Source: Corinectria fuckeliana
Lineage: Eukaryota > Ascomycota > Sordariomycetes > Hypocreales > Nectriaceae
DNA length: 64,000 bases
Reading direction: 5' to 3'
Assembly (NCBI GenBank): GCA_019137255.1
Contig: WPDH01000075.1
Coordinates: 144,042-208,041 of the forward strand
How positions within the stretch are numbered: the first letter of the stretch is position 1; each line of letters opens with the position of its first letter. The translations under genes were made by a program, and so were the position numbers. Positions 56,964-64,000 of the stretch are shown piece after piece. The notes under the pieces are model-generated. The model did no database searches, was not told where the DNA came from, and saw only the letters and a program-made list of their open reading frames with translations.

Positions 56964-58627
56964 TTTCGGGAGCGGGAGTGGTGGGTGTAGAGGTAGTTGT
57001 GGTGGTGGTGACGATGATGGATCGTGGTGAAGGGTGAGAGGTAGAGAGGGAGGACTTGGAGCACCGGACAACAGTCAGTGGTCAATGGCACAACGACAAT
57101 GGAAAAAGCGACGCGTGCAATATAGAGGAAGACTGAAAACAGAGAAACCAGAGCTCCGGGCGCATCAACGGCCTTTTGTAGCTGAGGTGCGGGATCGGAG
57201 GCTAACGCAGGTGAGATGAACGGCCGGCGCGCGGTGGTGTAACTTGGAGAAGCCCGGCAGCCTGGATCTGGCCTCTGCACCGCCCGATGCCGTAGCACAG
57301 GGACCTCTTTCGGACTAAAGAGGGCATATGAGTCGATTTGTGAAACAAGATGTCGGGTGCCATGGTGAGAGTGACGCTGAGATTGACATGCACTTGACTT
57401 TCTATGGTTGATCATCAAATCGCTTATAGATGCAGCCCACGGCGTTGGAGAAGTGATTGGCTGTTATTCACTTTAATACAACTACTCTAGTATTTCCAAA
57501 GAGACGCAAACATTGTCGGTTTTCCTACTCTTTTTGCAGCACTGCAACATCCCTCCGGATATCAGAGGCGACACAGCTCACTCACACTACACTCACACTC
57601 ACACGTGGGGAGCGCTCATCCAGGTGCCAAAAACGTCAAAGCTTGGCGAACCAAGTGGGATCTCGTCGAGGCGAGATGGACAGGGATCAGCGACGATCCA
57701 ATCGGGAGAAGCCTTGTGCACGGGCCCTGAGGTTGTTTGAGCAAGTTTGCTCCTCTTTTGCCGAGCGACGGCTTAAGACTATCTATCTAATATCTACTCT
57801 TAGCCTGATTCGGGCGTTCTGTTGCCATTGAAAGAGTCGATGTTGGCTTTCGTCTTGTCGATACTGGTATGAAAATGCGCGCAATTAATTCCACGGGACC
57901 TCGGATCCCCGGCACGGGACAATTGCCCATGGGACACAGAAGCAGTGCGGAGTGAGCAGGATCCGGGGAGGCGAGGATAGCCAGAGAGGGCAAGGGAGGT
58001 CATCTTAGTCTGTTCCCTACGGACGAGACGAGGCGAGACGCAAACACAGTCACCGGAGTGACGATGCGCTACGCAGACGCAGCGACACTAGTAGTTTAGG
58101 ACCCTTACTATTGTGTGTCTAGCGTTCCTCCAATCGATATGCGCGCAAAGCGACTCGCTGGCTTGGTTCCCATTCGTAAGCACCAAGACATATCCCGGCG
58201 TTGATCGAGATATTCACATCTCAACCGAGACAAGACTCGACAGCGACGCCCAGACACAAAGGAAGCACGGCGTCCCCGCAGAGAATCACACAAACCGCAT
58301 CGCATCCGCGCTCGAGCAACCGAGTGCAACGCGGCTCGTTCATTGCCTTGTCCACTGACGTGCTCTCCTCTCGTCCAATCCTCCGCAACGCAACTTGACA
58401 GTCGTCAGTCTGCCAGCCGATACAGCACAAGGTGAAGAACAGTAGACGATATCATGGCCGCATAAGTCGTTGTTGGGTTTCAACCGCAGACGGCTTATTC
58501 GCATCCTACTCCGACCCGTCCTCACGGCTCCGAGTCTCCTCCTGGCGAGTAGAAGACCCAACTCCTCCAAACACGCACACCATCTGGACGTCCCCCGCCA
58601 TCACTAGTGAGGCCATATTTGCTCGCA
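56964..58627. promoter_or_regulatory. Shared divergent promoter of the copper protein and metalloreductase genes
   Basis: 1.66 kb between two divergent start codons. The core TTGCTC occurs four times on the two strands (57739-57744 reverse, 57747-57752 forward, 58314-58319 reverse, 58619-58624 forward). The two central copies form an inverted pair. CACACTCACAC-type repeats lie near 57580-57604. No gene inside. Confidence 0.5.
57739..57752. promoter_or_regulatory. Inverted TTGCTC pair (Mac1 copper-response-like)
   Basis: Reads GAGCAA-GT-TTGCTC, two perfect 6-bp arms. Yeast Mac1 binds paired TTTGCTC elements upstream of CTR1 and FRE1 under copper starvation. The right arm is an exact TTTGCTC. 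The match is seen directly; the function, and whether this fungus uses the yeast-type element, are inferred. Confidence 0.4.
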
Positions 58628-60563
58628 ATGGATGATATGGACCACATGCACCATGATCCCGGCCTGGGCATGGAAACCAACCACGCGTTTGCGCGCGGAT
58701 ACTGGTACACCATCGCCGGGGTCGTGGCTTCGCTGGCCGTTGTCCGCGGCGTCAACCACTACGATGCCCGCCAAAGGTAGGTCGACATCACGGCTTCTCT
58801 GGAACTTGACCTGACCCGCGTCCAACAGGTTGAAAGCCTGTCGCAACCCCTCCGTCCAACACCCTACCCGACCCCAAGGCTCCTTCAGCCAGGCCTGGGC
58901 CACCGCGACGGCCATCGCCCGCGAGATAGGCCATCCGCAGTACTACGTCCCCGTCAACGGCCTCCGGTGGGCCACGCCGCCACCCCTCGGCCGCGTCTTC
59001 GTCCTCGCCTGCTACTGGGCCGTCGTCATCTACCTCATGCGCTGGGACGCGGTCCGGCGGGACGTCTACTACTGGGAGCGCATCGGCTACCGCAACGCCT
59101 GGATCGCCCTCTGCCAGCTACCGCTGCTGTACCTGCTCGCCATGAAGGTCAACGTCGTCGGCTTCCTCGTCGGCACCGGCCACGAGAGGCTCAACTGGCT
59201 GCATCGCTGGGTCGCGCGCACCATGTTCGTCACGGCGACGGTCCACGGCTTCCACTTCTGGACGCTGTGGGTGCGCGCCGACTTTGTCGCCTTCGAGCTC
59301 CAGACCATGCCCCTCGTCAAGTACGGCATCGGCGCCTGGGGCATCCTGCTGTGGAACGTCGTTGTCGGCCTGTTGCCGATTCGCCGGATTGCCTACGAGG
59401 CGTGGGTGGTGCAGCATGTCCTCTCCAGCATCGTCATGCTGTGGCTGATCCACAAGCACATTCCTTCCAACGCCCGCTACCTGCTCTGGATGAGCCTTTC
59501 TTTCCTCGTCTTTGACCGAGCCGCGAGATGGCTTCTCCTGCTGTGGCAGAATACGCGGCTGCGACCGCATGGGTCGGCCTGCCAAGGCATGAAGCGCCTA
59601 GGGCACCGTGTCACTGCCCGAGCCGTCTGCCCCTTGACCACCGTCGTGACCATCAAGGACGTCCGCTTTGAGTGGAAGGCAGGCCAGCACATCTACCTCT
59701 GGATCCCGCGACTCGGGCCCCTCGAGGCACACCCGTACACGATAGCCTGCGCGCACAAGCTCGAGGGAACATGCTGCTGCAATAGCATCCAGCTGGTAGT
59801 TCGCGCCCAAGCTGGCTTCTCCAAGAGGATCCACGAGTACGCGACCAAGAACCCCACGTCGGAGCTCACCGGCTTCGTGTCGGGCCCGTACGGCGTGCCG
59901 CCGCGGTGGGACGTCTACGAGACCATGGTTCTGATCGGAGCTTCGACCGGAGCTAGCTTCACGGTCCCGATCCTCGAGTGCATCGCAAACGCAAAGGGGG
60001 GAAACTGCACGCGCAGAGTCGAAGTCGTGCTCATGGCGCGGACGGCGGAGGAGATCAACTATTACGTCGAGAGAACCGAGGAGGTCAGCCGCATCGCGAG
60101 GGACAAGGGCGTGACGGTGAGGGTGCATGTCGCGATAACAGGGGGCAGCAAGGGCGGGCGAGCACCCGTCTCCCTTGCCGAGCCTAGCGCCCAGAGCGAC
60201 TCGGACAACAGCGTCGAGCCCGAGGGCGAAATCGTGGAGAAGTCGGGCGGCGGATGCTGTTGCAGCACGCCGCCCGAGAAGGCCATGGCGGATTCCGTCA
60301 GGGGGTGCTCCAGTAGCGGCGATACCACCCCGGCGGTCGCTCCCGGGCTGGTCCGCGAGTACACGCGGCGTCCCGACATCGAGGCTCTGGTCCGCGAGCC
60401 GGTCGAGCAGGCATGGGGCGAGACGGCGGTGGTGGTGTGCGGCGGGCGCGAGGTGGTTGCGCGGACGAGGAACTGCGTGAGTCGGCTGAGCGACGAGAGG
60501 GCCGTACACAAGGGGACCGGTGCACAGGGGATCTTCTTGCACGTGGAGGAGTATTCGTTTTGA
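58628..60563 (+). CDS. Ferric-reductase-type metalloreductase (FRE family)
   Basis: Plasma-membrane flavocytochrome moving electrons from cytosolic NADPH through FAD and two hemes to external ferric or cupric ions. Exons 58628..58776 and 58829..60563, one 52-nt intron with CTGAC branch site; 627 residues. The extreme N-terminus MDDMDHMHHDPGLGMETNH is Met/His-rich like copper-transporter ectodomains. About seven membrane helices follow. Heme ligands are seen as two His pairs spaced by 14: His175/His189 and His246/His260. The FAD motif HPYT starts at His351; the NADPH region has GPYG and GASTGAS. A Cys/Ser-rich insert (GGGCCCST) precedes the terminal VVVCGG. The start lies 10 bp after a TTTGCTC element. 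Reduction of Cu or Fe is inferred from the family and neighbour. Confidence 0.9.
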
Positions 60564-60997
60564 GTAATTGCATCGTGCCATTCGGGCTGTAGAGGTGGTT
60601 AGACTACATCCACTCAATTATTAGCCACGCTGTATAAAACAGTTCAAAACAGGAAGCATCCTAGTGACCCGAATGACGAGCCCACTGCCACCGGCCAAAT
60701 CGAGCGTCTTCTTTCTTTTTCTCCTTCAACAAGACAATATATTAGCCGAGCACAAACCCTTTCCCATATGGAATGGGGAAACTCGGGGCATTAGTCTTCA
60801 AGCCACTCAAAGCCATGGCTTAACAGCCTACGGTTCTACAACTCTACTGTATCTCGATAGGAATGCTACATCTCTCTCCTTAGACATTAGACACAGTCTC
60901 GCTATGAAGTATAATAGAGCAATGAGAGCATCAGGACATCAGGATTAGAGTATCAGCTTTAGAGTGTTAGAGAGTCAGGACGGTAGAGCGCCAGGAC

Positions 60998-61045
60998 GTT
61001 AGGGCGGTAGGGCGGTAGGGCGGTAGGGCATTAGGGCATTAAGGT
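60998..61045. repeat. 8-bp tandem array (GGTAGGGC/ATTAGGGC)
   Basis: About six head-to-tail 8-mers: GTTAGGGC, GGTAGGGC three times, ATTAGGGC, then a decayed ATTAAGGT. Two units contain TTAGGG, but the 8-bp period shows that this is not a telomere repeat. More diverged copies extend to the left from about 60940. Confidence 0.75.
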
Positions 61046-62069
61046 ATAAGGCTGCGAATGATAGTAATTAAGGGGGGGGGGTGGTAATCCAAATAGATAT
61101 ACACAGTACAGTCCGAAAAGCATGACTGTTTACAACAACATGATCATCTAACATAGGCGAAGCTACAGAGGCAAAGTCATCGAGTGCGCACTAGATTTAC
61201 TCCCAAGTATGAAGTAGCATGAGCCAGCGTTATACCGCAGGCAAGAAGACAATGCCCGGGTCTTCTTTAGACTCCTTCCTACCATGAAAACCAGAGGATT
61301 AAGCCCGTTCCATCGAAAGTAGGCACTACTTACTAGTGAGTAGTAGGTAGGTACACAGCAATGGCTTGGTACCAAAGGCACGTAACCACCACCACGAAAA
61401 GCATGGGCCGCACTTATAGGCAATGACACAACCACTCCTTTTAGAGAAGGCAAGAAGGTGGGTTGCAGAAACTCAAACGGTTTGGTTAAAACCCCCTCTG
61501 TCCCCATTGCTGATCTGGATCTGCTTCCTGGCTCTCTAGACACTCCCGCCTGGCTTTCACTTGGACTTTCTTCTTCGATATCGCTTCATCAACCGTCTGG
61601 ATTTGCATCTCGGACTGCTTCCATCAATCAATCGGCCAAGAGGCTCAACCAACACACCTCTCATGACGGCGACCCCGTGGTTACACAAACATTACGACTT
61701 GTTGACGTTATGGAACGGCAGTTGGATGCTGTGACCGCGCAAATTGAGCCCAAGCTCTCCCAGGAACCGGTCCCCTTAGGTATTTGCATGCACAGTCCTC
61801 TTCCATTCGCGTGCTGATAATTACTAATCTAGGCCCGGCAATCCGTTTCAATCGAATGCATGGTCTTTCTAAAGATATGTGTGGAGTCGTATCATCCACC
61901 TAGGCAGGTCAACAGTGTCAGGGTCCTCTATTGTTACTATGTAAATAGAAAAGAGCCATGCTATTCGGGCTGCATGATATTTCTAGTCAGATTGTATATT
62001 ACATGCCTATACCGCCATTCACTTCCATCTTCTCTCCTTGGACATAGTCTTAATATTGATAATCGTAGA

Positions 62070-62160
62070 ACGGTTGGGGCATTATAGCATTAGGGTATGG
62101 GGATATTAGAGCGTTAGGGAGTCAGAGCGTTAAAGTGTTAGAACACTGGGGTAATGGGGG
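62070..62160. repeat. Degenerate relative of the 8-bp array
   Basis: A run of loosely related units (GCATTAGGG, GCGTTAGGG, GCGTTAAAG, GTGTTAGAA) resembling the left flank of the array at 60998. It sits immediately before the AT-rich block. Confidence 0.5.
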
Positions 62161-62179
62161 TATTAGTACGGAAGGCTAT

Positions 62180-64000
62180 AGGGCCCGGTGTCTCATATTA
62201 ACTTTTTTTGGAAATTTCGCTAGAGTCACCCTATACTATATGCTTATATGACCCTATACGCTCTTATATAATCTTGTTTTACGCATATTAATTAATCCCT
62301 AAATGTTTTTAAGTTTTTTTTTACTAGAGTTACTTAATATAATACGCCCTTATATAATCCTATTATATATATTTACTAAGATCTTAGGATTAGGAGTATA
62401 TAACCTTAGGTTATATACCTAGCTATAGCTTAAAAAAACCTCTTACTATAACTTAATTTTTCCTTTCTTTTTTTTTAATATTATATTCTTAGGTATAAAT
62501 ACCCCCCCCTTTTAATTAGATTTATACTACTATATTACCCTTTTAATTACTATTCTTTTATATATAGTTTTATACAGCTAAGAGCTATATTTTAATACCT
62601 ATTTTGCCTATTTTAGCCTACTTTTAATAACTTTTAATTTTCTATATATCTATATATAATAGTAAGCTAACTTTTATTCTAGTAGGAAGTATTATCTTAT
62701 ACTTGCCTCCCCCCCCCCCCTGCTGCTAATTATTTATAAAAATATACCTCTTTATATAATTATATTTTTATATATAATATTATATAATAAAATGCTTTTT
62801 GCACAAAAAGGTATTACTAAAAAAAAGAAAACTATTATTTAAATACTAGTTACCTCGCCTTTTGCCCCCCCCTTTTTGCTGCCCCCTAATATAATAAATA
62901 ATAATATTATAGTAAGTATTAAGCTTAGTAATAAACACCTTTAGTACCTTCCTAAGAAGATACTTAGTATAACTACTTATAAGTTTATATTTAATATTAA
63001 ATAGCTTACTATAAACCTAGACTTAACTGTTTAGGCTTTTATAAAGGGTTTAGCTAGAGCTAGCACTAAAGGTCTTATAGTGATTAAAATAACTAAGATT
63101 AGTACCTTTTTCGCTTATTTATTTAAGTATATAATCTTATACTTACCTGTACTAAGACCCTTATAAGCTTAAGATCTATAATAAGATTATAGCTAATCTG
63201 AAGATAATACTATATACTATTAACTTATATAGCACCTAGAATTATAATACTATACTTTATTATCTTTATAGTGTTAAATATAATATTATAAAGTTATATA
63301 ATAAATATAAATAGAATAATAGTACTCTTATTAGGTATATTATTACTTATAATACTTACTTATATGCTAATTATTACTAAAACTGCTCTAATATCTCTTA
63401 CTCTTTTAGTAAGTTTTCTTATACTTATATATAATCTTATATATATTACTAAGTCTTTTTTAGTTAAAAGACTTAGCGCTAAGTATAAGGCTCTTACTAA
63501 TAGTAAAAACAGCTCTAAAAGTAAGAATATAGACTTATTTAAGAGTCTTAACTGTAAGCTTTACCTTAAAATCTTAAAGATCTTTAAAGAGGCTACTAAC
63601 TGTAAGAAGAAAAAGTATATTTTAGTATATTAAGGTATTTTACTCTAAATACTTAACTATAGATATTTACTAAAAAAAAAATTAGATATAAGATTTTAGC
63701 TTCTTTTAGTTTTTTTTATAGTAGTAATAAAATTATAATTTTAGGTATAATAATATACCTTAGTATATAAAGGTATATAAACTATTATAATATCTATACT
63801 AATTAGCTAGGGTAATTAAATTTAATTATATTAATAATTTAACTTTTTTTTTTTTACTAAGTGACTAGTATATTAATATACTACTAGCTTATAGTATAGT
63901 ATATATAAATATATAAGATTAAAATCTCTTAATCTTCTCCTCTTCTCCCCCCTCTTTTTTCTCTTCTTATAACCTTATATAAGTACTTACTATATTATTT
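62180..64000. mobile_element. RIP-type AT-rich block, unidentified repeat (runs off window)
   Basis: Composition drops abruptly after the GGGCCCGGTG near 62176-62190 into TpA-rich, CpA/TpG-poor sequence like the copia interior. C and A homopolymers are scattered through it. An 89-codon frame (63364-63633) is Lys/Leu/Ile-rich and most likely a by-product of composition. No transposase or RT motif could be read, so the family is unknown. A left terminus, if any, would be near 62180. Confidence 0.65.

Larger units (their letters stand above)
60564..62179. other. Intergenic region with degenerate G-rich repeats
   Basis: 1.6 kb after the metalloreductase. No supported gene. It contains a short 8-bp tandem array (60998-61045) and a related degenerate tract (62070-62160) just before the AT-rich block. 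Confidence 0.5.

Noticed and set aside
60998..61045. Possible interstitial telomere repeat
   Set aside because: TTAGGG occurs only inside 8-bp units; the period is wrong for the fungal telomere hexamer.
63364..63633. 89-codon Lys/Leu-rich frame in the right AT-rich block
   Set aside because: Composition-driven; lies in RIP-type DNA with no motif.

Overview
The window is nuclear DNA of a filamentous ascomycete (Pezizomycotina; a sordariomycete is my best guess). Genes have short GT-AG introns of 45-244 nt with CTRAY-like branch sites and GC-rich third codon positions. Products are typical of these fungi: a class VI-like chitin synthase, a chitin-binding deacetylase, an LPMO-like copper protein and a PHO80-type cyclin. 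Two AT-rich, TpA-rich blocks carry the signature of repeat-induced point mutation (RIP). All gene models are built by eye from the sequence.

Layout. 1-1579 (-): cystathionine beta-synthase, cut off by the window edge. 2113-7410: a RIP-destroyed Ty1/copia LTR retrotransposon on the minus strand with a 5-bp target duplication. 8135-9697 (+): secreted M28 aminopeptidase. 10295-10861 (-): small single-pass membrane protein. 13871-15993 (-): chitin synthase. 15994-21249: about 5 kb without a credible complete gene, but holding a short coding island trapped between G/C homopolymers. 21250-23185 (-): chitin deacetylase with three CBM18 modules. 25607-26962 (+): WecC-like nucleotide-sugar dehydrogenase. 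27870-31990: a graveyard of broken genes, namely an alpha/beta-hydrolase fragment and two head-to-head relics of one GTPase/coiled-coil family. 32930-34458 (+): FAD-linked (BBE/AA7) oxidase. 36017-38139 (+): mitochondrial-type ThDP enzyme. 40353-41306 (+): PHO80-like cyclin. 44703-45902 (-): basic disordered protein of unknown function. 50904-55379 (-): ABCC transporter. 56191-56963 (-) and 58628-60563 (+): a divergent pair, a BIM1/X325-like copper protein and a ferric-reductase-type metalloreductase. 62180-64000: a second RIP-type AT-rich block running off the window.

How the genes relate. This is ordinary chromosomal gene order, not one clear biosynthetic cluster. The most coherent unit is the pair at 56-60.6 kb. 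A secreted, GPI-anchored copper-binding protein faces a membrane metalloreductase whose N-terminus is Met/His-rich like a copper transporter ectodomain. Their shared promoter has an inverted pair of TTGCTC elements resembling yeast Mac1 copper-response elements. Chitin synthase and chitin deacetylase lie about 5 kb apart and both act on cell-wall chitin. No rRNA, tRNA, CRISPR or virus gene was recognised.
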